A DNA stretch of 64,000 bases from Rugosimonospora acidiphila (GCF_039543385.1 NZ_BAABJQ010000002.1:372001-436000), one strand, 5' to 3'. Counted from the stretch's first letter, positions 49,716 through 59,800 are shown. The notes: generated by a model not told the origin, from the letters alone. Translations and numbers: made by a program.

Positions 49716-52070
49716 TCAGGGCCTGGGCGCCATGCAGATGCTGGCGCCGCCGTCGCTGACCCGGAACCCGAAGCTCGGTCCACCCGCGTCGACCCAGGGC
49801 TTCACCGGCAACACGATGAACCTTTCGTTGTCCTTCACGCCGCACTGACTATAGAACCCGGAGATGTCACTGGCCTGGGGCAGCGACTCCGTGGTGGGTA
49901 CCGGTTTGATATCGGCAACCAGGCCGGAGAGGTTGACCGCCTGGTTGGTGGACCAGAACGGGAACTCGTCACACGTCGTACCGGCCGCCCGACCGGTGCA
50001 CGCGTTCGGCGTGAAGCGCGAGTCGCTGTCGAACCAGTTGCGCTGGAAGCCCGCGCTGATCGCGGCCTGGCCGCCCAGGCTGCGCGCCGGGTAGTACCAG
50101 ACCGACCGCCCCGGTGGCTGCGGGAGGCCCCCGTTGCCCGCTATCGCGGAAACGATATGCGTGCCAGTCTGGTTCATCGGCCGGAACCGGTAGTTCACCC
50201 CGCCGGGCACGTACACGGCGAAGTTCGTGCCGCAGCCGCTGGGGAAGTTACCGGATTGCTGGGCGGTGCATGCCTCGTCGACCGCCACCTTGAGCTGCGA
50301 GTCGGACTGGTCGTTCCAGGCGAAGGGAAGGCCGTAGGTACCGGTCAGTTCCTTCGTGGTCTTGACCACCTCGGCATACAACTTCAGGCTGTTGTACCAG
50401 ATGCCCTCGTCCGCGCCCCAATTGTCGAAGGTGTCGAAGTCGGTGTCGGGCGAGATCGGGTACTCCAGCACCCCACCGATGCCGATCTCCGTGGGGAACA
50501 GGATCGCGAGCAGGGCGCTGAGGACGAGTCCGATGCCGATGCCCACGGCGGTGACGACGAGGAAGGTGGAGGCGGCGGCCGCGATGGACGCGAGGACCGA
50601 AACCTCCACCGCCTCCTCCGCGGGCGCCAGCAGCAGCGCGCACGCGCCCTCCTCGCACCAGGTGATTGGTTCGATCAGCGTCGAGGGTGCGAAGGCCGGC
50701 TTGGCAACGCCGGCACTCGGGATGACGTCCATCGACGAGATGATCGGACCGTGACCGGGCGGCGCCACGGTGGTGAGCAGGGTGGTGACGTCGTCCGAAC
50801 AGTTGATCACCTTGTTTCCTGACGGCGGCAGGAAACCCCGGATGCAGCCGTCGTTGGCGGCCTTGTAGCAGCCGACGAAGATCTGCGTGCTGCCGCCGGG
50901 GATCGGTACCCCGGCACGGCTGCTTGACGCGACGTAGAAGTCGCCGCCCATCGCGGCGCAGCGCGAGGTCTCGCTCGCGTCCATCTGCCGGGTATCGGCC
51001 GGTACCAGGGAGGCGCTCGTCGTGGTGCTGAACGAGCCGGAGATGCTCCGCGATTGGGTGCCGTCGGCACGCAGGGCGTCGACCCGGAACACGTACGGCG
51101 TGCCTTCGTCGAGCGGCTCGATGATGAAGCTGATGGTGTCCTGGGTGGTGCACGTACTGGCCGGGTTGCCGTTGGCGTCCTGGCAGTACTGGTCGAGCGG
51201 AAACTCGGCGATCGGCTGGCCGTCCAGGAAGGCCCGGTAGGAGACGTCGGTGGCGGGATCGGGCTGCCAGACGGCGGTGGCGCCGCCCTCCTCCGGCGTG
51301 ATGGTCAGGTTGGCGTTGGGCGGCGGCGGCGGCGCGGCCGTGGCGAACGACGCCGTGGCGGGGGTCTTTGAGGTGTTGCCGGCCAGGTCGACGGCGACGA
51401 CCGAGACGGTGTGGCCGGTCGAGGGCGCCAGCCCGGTGACGGTGTACGAGCGGGTGCCCACCGTGGTCCGATGGGGGCTTCCGCCGTCGACGGACACCTC
51501 GTATCCGGCCAGGCCGTAGTTGTCGGTGGCCGCGCCCCAGCTGACCACGGCGCCGCTCGACGTGACTTCGCCGACGGTCAGGCCGGGTACGTCGCTCGGC
51601 GGGATCAGGTCGACCACGGTGAAGGAGCGCAGGATCCTGGCGGTTCGCTTGGGGTCGCGCTTGGCTCGCACGCACACCTGGTTGTCGCCCAGGTGCGGCG
51701 GGCGCAGGCCGGTGCTCCACGACACGGCCCAGGCCGCCACCCCGTCCGGTCGCGGACCGATGGTGAAGTCGGCGGTCGCCACCTGCTCGTCCGAGACATC
51801 GACCATCGTCGCCTGCTTGTGCAGGATGCCACCGACCGCGATCCGGCCCTGCTCGTCAACGCTGACCTGGGCGCCGCTTCCCGGCTGGTCGACCCGCAGC
51901 CGGATGGAGGAATGGTTTTCCTCCGGCACGGTCATGCCGGCACAGCCACCCGGCGCCGGCTGCGCAACGTCGGCGTGGGCGGCTGATGGATTCACCCAGG
52001 CGCCGGTGGCCACCAGCGAAACGACGACCGCAGCCGCCAGCACGGCCTTGCCAAGGTACCGATGGCGCAT
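49716..52070 (-). CDS. Secreted FN3 protein with C-terminal NucA/NucB-like deoxyribonuclease domain
   Basis: 784-residue exported protein. Signal peptide (KAVLAAAVVVSLVATGAWV...SAAHA), a beta-rich region (about 40-160), two FN3 domains (about 165-355), a Cys-containing segment, then an unusual hydrophobic helical pair (VSVLASIAAAASTFLVVTAV, GIGIGLVLSALLAILF; about 480-530), and a C-terminal domain. The end matches DNase_NucA_NucB: NACTGRAAGTTCDEFPFWST with C700-D701-E702, then GFYSQCGVKDNERFIVLPV. The usual PFAST appears as PFWST. DNA hydrolysis outside the cell or in competitors is inferred. The 8-base gap to the next gene suggests a toxin/immunity arrangement. Confidence 0.75.
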   Translation of the reverse strand: MRHRYLGKAVLAAAVVVSLVATGAWVNPSAAHADVAQPAPGGCAGMTVPEENHSSIRLRVDQPGSGAQVSVDEQGRIAVGGILHKQATMVDVSDEQVATADFTIGPRPDGVAAWAVSWSTGLRPPHLGDNQVCVRAKRDPKRTARILRSFTVVDLIPPSDVPGLTVGEVTSSGAVVSWGAATDNYGLAGYEVSVDGGSPHRTTVGTRSYTVTGLAPSTGHTVSVVAVDLAGNTSKTPATASFATAAPPPPPNANLTITPEEGGATAVWQPDPATDVSYRAFLDGQPIAEFPLDQYCQDANGNPASTCTTQDTISFIIEPLDEGTPYVFRVDALRADGTQSRSISGSFSTTTSASLVPADTRQMDASETSRCAAMGGDFYVASSSRAGVPIPGGSTQIFVGCYKAANDGCIRGFLPPSGNKVINCSDDVTTLLTTVAPPGHGPIISSMDVIPSAGVAKPAFAPSTLIEPITWCEEGACALLLAPAEEAVEVSVLASIAAAASTFLVVTAVGIGIGLVLSALLAILFPTEIGIGGVLEYPISPDTDFDTFDNWGADEGIWYNSLKLYAEVVKTTKELTGTYGLPFAWNDQSDSQLKVAVDEACTAQQSGNFPSGCGTNFAVYVPGGVNYRFRPMNQTGTHIVSAIAGNGGLPQPPGRSVWYYPARSLGGQAAISAGFQRNWFDSDSRFTPNACTGRAAGTTCDEFPFWSTNQAVNLSGLVADIKPVPTTESLPQASDISGFYSQCGVKDNERFIVLPVKPWVDAGGPSFGFRVSDGGASICMAPRP

Positions 52071-52249
52071 TTACCCACCCCCGCGACGGTAATCGGCCTC
52101 GATCACCATAGATGTAGCGAGATATTGCATTCAATGCGCAGTTGCGGCCGACCATTGTCACAGATCGGACAGGCGACCGTTAGCGCGGCCAGCGGTCACG
52201 GCGTTGATCGCGGTGGGCCAAGTGATCATTCCGTAACATGATCGACACG

Positions 52250-52299
52250 GATCGAACATTCGATCTCCCTAGCGTCTGGCCCGTCAGACCTTTCTGACG
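52250..52299 (+). promoter_or_regulatory. Two inverted repeats in the upstream region of the amidase gene
   Basis: GATCGAA-ca-TTCGATC (52250-52265) is a perfect 7-base-arm palindrome, a plausible operator. CGTCAGA-cctt-TCTGACG (52282-52299) is a perfect hairpin just before the ribosome site GGAGGGA (52304-52310) and could act in the leader mRNA. The 247-base gap also holds the promoter of the divergent nuclease-like gene. Confidence 0.5.
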
Positions 52300-52317
52300 A
52301 AAGTGGAGGGAGCAAGA

Positions 52318-54906
52318 GTGAGGCGAACTCACCGATCGCGCGCGGGGTTGGCCGGCGCGGTCATCCTGGGCGCGACGGTCCTCGTGACCAGTGTCGCGCC
52401 CAGCCCAGCGGTCGCTAGCGCACCCGCGACCGCGCAAGGCTACCCATACCTCGCGCCGTACTACACCCAGGGCAACCTCATCGGATCACCCGATATCGAC
52501 AAGGCCGACCTCGACAAGCTCACCGGCGCACTCGGCGCCGGGCGGGGCCAGTCCGCGTACGCGGCCGTCTCCGCCGCCGACTACGACGGCGACGGCGCGA
52601 TCACGGTGACCGACGTCGCCGGCATGGCACAGCGCATGATCTACGACGACGGGCCGTTCGACCTCGTCGAGGCGTCCGCGCTGGACATGCAGAAGGCGAT
52701 GAACGCCGGCGTGACCAGCTCGGTGGCGATCACCCAGGACTACCTCAACCGGATCGCGGCGTACGACCACACCGCGGCGGGCGGCACCGATCACGGACTC
52801 AACTCGATCCTCGCCACGGCCCCGCAGGCGCTCGCCGAGGCCGCGACGAGCGACGCACGGCGTGCGGCCGGGCAGTCGCGGGGCATGCTCGACGGCATCC
52901 CGGTGGTCCTCAAGGACAACTACGACACCACCGACATGCCGACCACCGCCGGCTGCGAGTGCCTGGCGGACAACCAGCCAGCGAATGACGCCTTCATGGT
53001 CACCGGCCTGCGCGACGCCGGCGCGATCATCCTCGGCAAGGCCAGCCTCGACGAGTTTGCGACCGGGTTCAGCTCGGAGTACTCCGTGGGTACCCGCCAG
53101 GCCGACGGCACGATGGGCCCCTCGATCAAGGTGTACAGCCCGTACAACCTCACTCGCACGGCGGGTGGGTCGAGCGGTGGGACCGGCGCCTCGATCTCCG
53201 CCAACCTGGCCGGCATCGGCTTCGGCACCGACACCGGCGGCTCGATCCGCGACCCCAGCTCCTACAACCAACTCGTCGGCATCCGCCCGACGGTCGGCCT
53301 GACCAGCCGGGACGGGATCGTCCCGCTGGCACTCACCCAGGACAGCGGCGGCCCGATCGCCCGCTCGGTGTCCGACGCCGCGATCGCCCTCGACGCGGTC
53401 ACCGGCATGGACCCGAACGACCCGGTGACCGCGGGGCAGCAGGGCAAGGTACCGGTGTCGTACACGTCGTATCTCGACCCGCACGCCCTCCAGGGAGCCC
53501 GGCTGGGCTACCTGCCCTCGCTGGTCGGCACCAACCCGGTCGTCAAACGGCTGTTCACCCAGTCCGTCGCCGACCTGCAGGCGCAGGGCGCGACCGTCAT
53601 CGACCTGTCGGCCGACCCGGACGAGCCCACCGTGGTCTCCGACATCGCGGCCATCGGCAGCATCTCCAGCGGCAGCACCGACGAGTTCAAGACCGACCTG
53701 AACGAGTACCTCGCGGCCCACGCCGGCCCGGGCGTCACCGACCGCAGCCTCGACGACATCGTGCGCGACAACCTCGTCTCACCCGACTACTCCTCCCAGT
53801 ACCGCACCCGCGACAACATCACCGACGCCCAGTACCAGGCCTGGCTGACCCAGCACACCGCCGATATCGCCAGCAGCCTGCAGAAGATGACCACCGACCT
53901 CGACGCCGGGCACCTCGACGCGCTGATCTACCCGACGGCCGGCCAGTACACGACTCAAGGCAACAACCTGCGGCTCAGCCCCAACACCGGCATGCCCGCG
54001 ATCACCCTGCCGATGGGCCAGTCCGATCCGGCGCTCGACGGTTCGGCCGCCGTGGCCGGCGCCGGCGTCAACCTCGAGATGCTCGGCCGCAAGTACGACG
54101 AAGGTCAGCTCATCGGGCTCGCCTACTCCTACGAGCAGGCAACCCACCACCGCACCACCCCGCCGCTCTACCCGGCCCTGCCGGGCACCGACGCCGCCAC
54201 CTCACCCGTCGCGACCGGGCCGGCCACGACCGGCGGCGTGACCGTGACGGCCTCGACCGCGCACGCCGAGAAGGGCGCCACCGTGACCGTCACGGTCAAG
54301 GCGAAGGCGGCCTCGGACCTCTACGCGTACGACCTCGCCATCGGCTACGACCCGAAGGTTCTCGCGTACGTCCCCGGCAGCGCCGGCACGGACGTCAGCG
54401 GCGCCACCTACGACCAGACTAAGCCCGGCCAGGTCTCGGTGATCCACACCAAGCTCGGCTCCTCGCCGCCCGCCTCAGGCGAGGTCGACCTCGCCACGCT
54501 GACCTTCAAGGCGGTCGGGGCGGGTACCACGGCTGTCTCGCTGCCCAGCCTGGTGACCGTCGACGCCGCCGACAAGCCCACCACGACCACCGGCCTCGGG
54601 TCCACGCCGGTGGAGGTCCTCGCCGACTGGAACGCGCCGACGGTCTACGACAACGGCGACCGGGTCTGGTACCAGAACTCGGTCTGGCAATCACAGTGGT
54701 GGACGCAGAACCAGAAGCCCGGCGACCCCTACGGTCCGTGGATGCAGATGACCACCACCCCCGACGGCACCGCGCTGTGGACCCCGTCACGGGTCTTCAA
54801 CACCGGGGACAAGGCCGTCTACCAGGGCGTCACGTACATCGCCCAGTGGTGGACCCGCAACCAGGCGCCCGGCGACCCGTACGGCCCATGGAAGAAGGCG
54901 ACCTGA
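52318..54906 (+). CDS. Secreted amidase with dockerin-like, cohesin-like and two chitin-binding (CBM5/12-like) modules
   Basis: 862-residue exported enzyme. Signal peptide; a dockerin-type EF-hand segment (DIDKADLDKLTGALG, then ADYDGDGAITVTDVAGMAQR); an amidase-signature domain (about 120-605) with the Ser-cisSer-Lys triad (Lys in VVLKDNYDT, Ser in AGGSSGGTGAS, Ser in FGTDTGGSIRDPSS); a cohesin-like beta-sandwich (LYAYDLAIGYDPKVLAYVPG); and two aromatic-rich modules ending QWWTQNQKPGDPYGPW and QWWTRNQAPGDPYGPW. GTG 52318 is chosen for GGAGGGA. Hydrolysis of an amide bond on or near a chitin-like polymer is inferred. Dockerin and cohesin on one chain suggests self-assembly or docking of partners. 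Confidence 0.88.
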   Translation: MRRTHRSRAGLAGAVILGATVLVTSVAPSPAVASAPATAQGYPYLAPYYTQGNLIGSPDIDKADLDKLTGALGAGRGQSAYAAVSAADYDGDGAITVTDVAGMAQRMIYDDGPFDLVEASALDMQKAMNAGVTSSVAITQDYLNRIAAYDHTAAGGTDHGLNSILATAPQALAEAATSDARRAAGQSRGMLDGIPVVLKDNYDTTDMPTTAGCECLADNQPANDAFMVTGLRDAGAIILGKASLDEFATGFSSEYSVGTRQADGTMGPSIKVYSPYNLTRTAGGSSGGTGASISANLAGIGFGTDTGGSIRDPSSYNQLVGIRPTVGLTSRDGIVPLALTQDSGGPIARSVSDAAIALDAVTGMDPNDPVTAGQQGKVPVSYTSYLDPHALQGARLGYLPSLVGTNPVVKRLFTQSVADLQAQGATVIDLSADPDEPTVVSDIAAIGSISSGSTDEFKTDLNEYLAAHAGPGVTDRSLDDIVRDNLVSPDYSSQYRTRDNITDAQYQAWLTQHTADIASSLQKMTTDLDAGHLDALIYPTAGQYTTQGNNLRLSPNTGMPAITLPMGQSDPALDGSAAVAGAGVNLEMLGRKYDEGQLIGLAYSYEQATHHRTTPPLYPALPGTDAATSPVATGPATTGGVTVTASTAHAEKGATVTVTVKAKAASDLYAYDLAIGYDPKVLAYVPGSAGTDVSGATYDQTKPGQVSVIHTKLGSSPPASGEVDLATLTFKAVGAGTTAVSLPSLVTVDAADKPTTTTGLGSTPVEVLADWNAPTVYDNGDRVWYQNSVWQSQWWTQNQKPGDPYGPWMQMTTTPDGTALWTPSRVFNTGDKAVYQGVTYIAQWWTRNQAPGDPYGPWKKAT

Positions 54907-54920
54907 CCTGACCAGCACGT

Positions 54921-54965
54921 GGCGGGTGGCGATCGGAAACGCAGTCTCCGGCCTCGCCACCCGCC
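54921..54965. terminator. Bidirectional terminator hairpin
   Basis: GGCGGGTGGCGA (54921-54932) and TCGCCACCCGCC (54954-54965) pair perfectly over 12 bases around a 21-base loop, between the convergent amidase and DUF2218 genes. Confidence 0.75.
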
Positions 54966-54990
54966 GGGTCGTCACCGGCTCGGGTACACC

Positions 54991-55416
54991 TCAAGCCGTC
55001 ATGATGTCGTCGATGCCCGGTGATCGCCGCGGCGCGCCGGTTTCAAGGCCCGGCCGGGCGGATCGCGTCTGCCAGGTGAGGTTCAACTGGTCGCGGCGGC
55101 CGATGCGCCGCATCCGTGCGGCGATGGCGTCCTGCATCAGCCGCAACTGCTGCTGGTCGTCGGCCTCGGCCAGCAAGACAAGTTCCTCGCCGGTGGCGAG
55201 CAGCGTGCAGCGTCCGCGGTCGAATTCGATGACCCCCTCGGTGTCGGAGCACTCGGCACGGCGCGGCATCGCCGCGATGTCCTCGCCGTGCTCGTGGTTG
55301 TGGGTGTGGTTCCGTTTGTGGGGAAGAAGGACGCTGAGCTGGGCGGTGTGCCCGCACAACTGGGTGAGGTAGCGGCCGGGGCGATCGGTACGGATGCGCG
55401 CTTCGGCGGAGAACAT
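54991..55416 (-). CDS. DUF2218 family protein
   Basis: 141-residue cytosolic protein of the DUF2218 family (function unknown). Its opening AEARIRTDRPGRYLTQLCGH, the strand EGVIEFDRGRCTLLATGEEL, and RIGRRDQLNLTWQ follow the family pattern, in which a small alpha/beta protein often sits beside siderophore or redox genes. An uncommon His-rich stretch (HKRNHTHNHEHGEDIAAM) replaces the usual loop and could bind metal. ATG 55416 follows AGGAAAGGGA. It lies 15 bases downstream of the methyltransferase stop, in the same operon. Confidence 0.82.
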   Translation of the reverse strand: MFSAEARIRTDRPGRYLTQLCGHTAQLSVLLPHKRNHTHNHEHGEDIAAMPRRAECSDTEGVIEFDRGRCTLLATGEELVLLAEADDQQQLRLMQDAIAARMRRIGRRDQLNLTWQTRSARPGLETGAPRRSPGIDDIMTA

Positions 55417-55431
55417 GGCTGATTCCCTTTC

Positions 55432-56058
55432 CTAGAGCCTCGTGCAGGCGGCCAGCCAGGCGACGACGCCGCCCGGGTGCACGGTCGACATGCTGGTTGT
55501 GGCCTGGATGGAGTCCACGGTCCATCCATCGGCGAAGCAGGATTCGAGGTCGCCTCTGGACATCGCGTGCGGCGGGATCGGTTCGGTGGCGTGCCGGTCG
55601 CTGTAGCAGAGTGCGAACAACCGGCCTCCGGGCACCAGAACCGTTCGCAGACCATCGACGTAGCGGGATCGGTCCGCAGGAGTCAGCGCATGCAGGAAGA
55701 GGGAGTCCAGGGCGGTGTCGAACCTGTCAGTCAGCTCCGCCAGGCGCAGCGCGTCGTGCTGAACGAACCGTGCGGTCAGGCCGCGCTCCCGCGCCTTGCA
55801 CCCGGCGACCGCCAGCGCCTCGGCGGCGCGATCGATGCCCGTGGCGTCCAGGCCGGCCGCCGCGGCCATCAGGGTGTGCTCCCCGGTCCCGCACCCGACA
55901 TCCAGCACCCGCCCGCGCAGCGCGCCGCGTTCTGCCAGCTCGAACAGCGCCGGCTGCGCGGCGCCGATCTCCCATGGCGGACGCCCACGGTACGCACTGG
56001 CGATCGGGGTCTGCGGCCCGGCGGGACCGGTGTCCTGATGGGACGGCAGTTCGGGCAT
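55432..56058 (-). CDS. Class I SAM-dependent methyltransferase
   Basis: 208-residue cytosolic methyltransferase. The leader YRGRPPWEIGAAQPALFELA is followed by motif I GRVLDVGCGTGEHTLMAA, the acidic ribose contact in DATGIDRAAEAL, FDTALDSLFLHALTPADRSR, and VLVPGGRLFALCYSDRH. The PPWEIG leader is typical of thiopurine/tellurite-type small methyltransferases. ATG 56058 follows GAGCCTCGCC with moderate spacing. It is divergent from a TetR gene and upstream of DUF2218, suggesting a TetR-controlled detoxification unit; substrate unknown. Confidence 0.87.
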   Translation of the reverse strand: MPELPSHQDTGPAGPQTPIASAYRGRPPWEIGAAQPALFELAERGALRGRVLDVGCGTGEHTLMAAAAGLDATGIDRAAEALAVAGCKARERGLTARFVQHDALRLAELTDRFDTALDSLFLHALTPADRSRYVDGLRTVLVPGGRLFALCYSDRHATEPIPPHAMSRGDLESCFADGWTVDSIQATTSMSTVHPGGVVAWLAACTRL

Positions 56059-56169
56059 GGCGAGGCTCCTTCGGTCAGCTGTGCCTCTCGGCTGGGTGGA
56101 AGCAGCGCCAGTTTTTCAATACACATTGTCGCTGTCAAGTCATCTGTCTAACCGGAGTCATTGAGTACG

Positions 56170-56760
56170 ATGGGCGACATGCCGAGGATCTGGAACGAGA
56201 CGATCGAGGCGCACCGCGACGCCGTCCGGGAGGCCACCATCAACGCCACGGCCGCCCTCGTCGCCCAGCACGGCCTGACCGGCGTGACCATGTCGCAGAT
56301 CGCCAAGGACACCGGCATCGGGCGCGCGACGCTGTACAAGTACTTTCCCGATGTCGAGTCGATCCTGGTCGCTTGGCACGCCCGCCAGGTCGACGACCAC
56401 CTGCGGGAACTACTCCGGGTACGCGACCGGACGGCGGGGGCCGCCGAACGCCTGGAGGCGGTGCTGACCGCCTACGCTCAAGCGATCTTCCACCGGCGTG
56501 CGCACGACAACGACATCGCGGGCATGCTCCACCGCGGCGAACACGTTGCCGCCTCTCATCAACACCTGCGCGAGTTCATTCGCGAGCTGATCGCCGAAGC
56601 CGCCGCGGCCGGAGCGGTACGCGAGGATGCCCCCGCCGAAGAACTCACCGTCTACTGCCTGCACGCGCTCGCCGCGGCCACCAGCCTGCCGGACCAGGCG
56701 GCGATCCACCGACTCGTCCAGACCACCCTCACCGGGATCCGCACAGGCATTCGGAAGTAG
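56170..56760 (+). CDS. TetR-family transcriptional regulator
   Basis: 196-residue repressor. The N-terminal helix-turn-helix is MSQIAKDTGIGRATLYKYFP, preceded by AVREATINATAALVAQHGLT; the remaining alpha-helical part is the ligand domain. Starts TTG 56161, ATG 56170 and ATG 56179 are all in frame; 56170 is called without a decisive ribosome site. It faces the methyltransferase/DUF2218 operon across about 110 bases. A TTGACA-like -35 (minus strand, 56136-56141) and a partial palindrome CAATACACATTG (about 56118-56129) there could be the shared control region. Confidence 0.9.
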   Translation: MGDMPRIWNETIEAHRDAVREATINATAALVAQHGLTGVTMSQIAKDTGIGRATLYKYFPDVESILVAWHARQVDDHLRELLRVRDRTAGAAERLEAVLTAYAQAIFHRRAHDNDIAGMLHRGEHVAASHQHLREFIRELIAEAAAAGAVREDAPAEELTVYCLHALAAATSLPDQAAIHRLVQTTLTGIRTGIRK

Positions 56761-56801
56761 CGCGAGATCGGGGCGTCCCGTCGCCACGGATGCCATCCAC
56801 G

Positions 56802-56840
56802 GTCATGCCCCGGGGACCTACGGGTCTCCCGGGGCATGAC
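56802..56840. terminator. Bidirectional terminator with a very long stem
   Basis: GTCATGCCCCGGG (56802-56814) pairs perfectly with CCCGGGGCATGAC (56828-56840), and GACC/GGTC extend the stem around a TACG loop with one bulged base. It separates the convergent TetR and galactanase genes. Confidence 0.85.
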
Positions 56841-56850
56841 GATGGTGCGG

Positions 56851-59800
56851 TTACTGCTTGGGTTTGCTCTGGCTGGCCGCGCCGACCTGGTTGGCGTAGA
56901 TGACCGGCTGGGCGGCGTGCTGCTGGTTGAACATGCCGAGGTTGCCCTGACCATCCCCGTCCCAGTAGAAGACCCCCAGCCCCTTGCCCTCCGGCAGCGA
57001 GGCCACGATCGAGTTCAGGTCCCGTTGGTAGGAGGCCTGCCCGGCCGGAGTCACCAGGTACCCCGGCAGGGTGTCCGGGTAGTTCGCGTTGGCCGCGTTG
57101 TAGGTGCCGTACCCGCCCTGCGGGTTCTGCGGGAACTGGTCTTCGGCGATCATCACGTACTTGTGGAACCGGTTGACCAGCGCGGTGAGGTTGGCCTGCA
57201 TGGCCGACATCGGCCCGTGATACCAGGGATAGTACGACTCGCCGATGACATCGAACGGCACGCCCGCCGCGACCATGTGGTTGAACCAGTCGACGGTGGT
57301 GGCGTTGTCCGCGCCCCGGTCCACATGCAACTGGATGAGCAGCTGGTGCCCGGCCGGGTTGCCCGCCTTGGCGCCCTGGACCGCCGACCTGAGCAGCGTG
57401 GTGAGCGACGTCCAGTCGGCCTTGCCGGTCCGCGGGTCGAAGAGCAGCTTCCCCGAGGCCTGCACGTCCTGGACGGCCACGGTTGCGTTGTGGTCGAACT
57501 CCAGCGGTTCGGCCAGGGTGATTCCGGTGCCGTCCGGTCCCGCCGTGCCGACCGAGACCACCCGGTCGGTCTCGGTGAGCTGGTTGGGTACCAGGTTGGC
57601 GCCGGCGTCGATGAACAGCGTGTCGCCGGGCCGGATTCCGCTCGTGCTGGCCACCTTGATGGTGGTGGTACCGGCCGGGACGACGGTGCCTGATGCTCCG
57701 GCGATGGAGGTGGCCGCCCAGATCGTCCCCTGGGTGATCTCATTGCCGATCGCAGCCTGGTCGACCGGTGTCCCGTTGGCCGCGAACGCGGCGATGACCG
57801 ACTGCGTGTAGTCGTGAATCGAGGTGGCGAGCTGGTCGAGCGTCTGGCCCGCCCAGGCCGACGGTACGTTCTGGTGTTGCGGGTCGGCCCAGGTGTCGGA
57901 GTAGTGGAAGTCGAGCAGCAGGCCCATGCCGGCCGCCTTGATCTGCTTGGCCATGGCCAGGTCGTTGGCGAGGCTCGGGCAGGACGCCGTTGAGCAGTCC
58001 GGCCTACCCGGGTCGATCCACAGGCGCAGCCGCACGTAGTTGAGCCCGCCATCCTTGAAGATGCTCAGGATCGGCTCGCTGGTGCCGTTGAGGGTGTAGG
58101 TCGCGGTGTCGGAGATGAGGGTGGACAGGTCGGCGCCGAGTTCGAGGTTCGCCGCCGGGTGCGCGTCGGTGGAGAACACCCGCAACTCCTGCACGCAGAC
58201 GTTGCGCTCCCGCGGCTCCTGGTAGGTCAGCGTCACATACCGCGCCTTGACGGTGGCCGCGGTGTTGGCCGCCGAGCCGGCGAACAGATACAGCGCGCCG
58301 GGGTTGACGGGGTTGTCCGCGCCGGCCGCCTGATGGGGGAACGGCGTCCGGCCGGGCTTTTCCAGCCCGGTCGAGATCTGGTACGTGGCGCCGTCGCCCG
58401 ACTGCTCGCCGGAGAAGGTCACGCCGGTACCGGTGATGTCGACCGGCCGGCCCAGGTCGATGGTGACCGTGTGCGTGCCTAAGGTGCCGGGGCACCAGGC
58501 GCTGGTGCCGTCGCCGTCGGCCACGTTACCGACCGGCGTACCCGGCGCCGCGCCGTCCTGCGTGCTGGCCTTGGCACCGATGGCGGCGTCGAGCCCGGCG
58601 GGCAGCGGCGGCAACGTCCCCGGCTGGGGCGCGGCGTCCGGCTGCCCGGCGCCGCCCGCCGCGTCGTTGGTGGCCGCGAGCTCGGTGGCCGCCGGATCGG
58701 TGGCCGGCTGGGCGGCGCCGGTGGTACCGGTCACGGACGGGCTCAGCGCGAGCGAACGGCCGTGGTAGAGGGTGGCCGAGGAGCCGACCCGGAACGCGTC
58801 GGCGGCCGGCTGCGCGGCACCGGCGGCGGTGAACCAGCCCAGGCTGCCGGCGGTGTCCGGAGTGGAGTAGAAGACTCCGCGCCCCTCGTGACCCGGCAGG
58901 CTGGCCAGCAGCGACACCAGGTCGCGCTGGTAGCTGGCCTGACCGGCCGGCGAGATCGCGTACCCGGGCAGGGTGTCCGGGTACGGCACGGTCGTCGAGT
59001 AGCTACCGAATCCGGAGATGTTCGCGTACGGGAACTCGCTCTCGGCGACCACCAGCGGCTTGTGGTACCGCGCCGCGAGGTCGCGCAGGTTCGCCGCCAG
59101 CGCGGTGAAGGAACCGTTGCGCCACGGCAGATAGGCCTCGCCGATGACGTCGAACGGCACGTGCGCGTTCGACAGGTGGTTCAGGAAGTCCACGGACGCG
59201 GTGTTGTCCGCACCGCTGTCGAGGACGACCTGGATCAGTGGGGCCTTGCCCCGGGGCGCACCGTCGCGTGCGCCCTGGGCGCCGGCCGCCAGCAGCGTGG
59301 TCAGCCCCGACCAGTCGGCGTGCCCGGTGGACCCGAAGCGCAGCTGCCCGCTGGGCCAGAGCATGCCCTGGCTGATGTCGTTGCCCAGGGACACCTCGGC
59401 GACCGGGGTGCCGTTGGCCGCGAACGCGGCGATCACCGACCGGGTGTAGTCGCGCACGCTACGGGCCAGCGTGGACAGGCTCTGGCCCGACCAGGCGGCC
59501 GGGATCGGCTGGGCGGCCGACGAGGTGGGCGTGTCGGAGTAGTCGAGCTCGAGTGACACCTTCATGCCGGCGGCCTTCAGGCGCTTCGCCACAGCCAGCC
59601 CGTTGGTCAGATCGGCACAGGTGGCACCGCAGTCCGTGGGGTTGACCAGCAGCCGGACGCGGCCGTAGTTCATTCCTCCGCTGGTGAGAATGGACAGCAT
59701 GGATTCGGTCGTGCCGCCCGAGGACCAGGGCTGGGCGTCGTCGGCGACCAGGCCGGTGAGGTCGCCGCCGAGCTGGAGCGTGGGGTCGGAGGTGGCGGTG

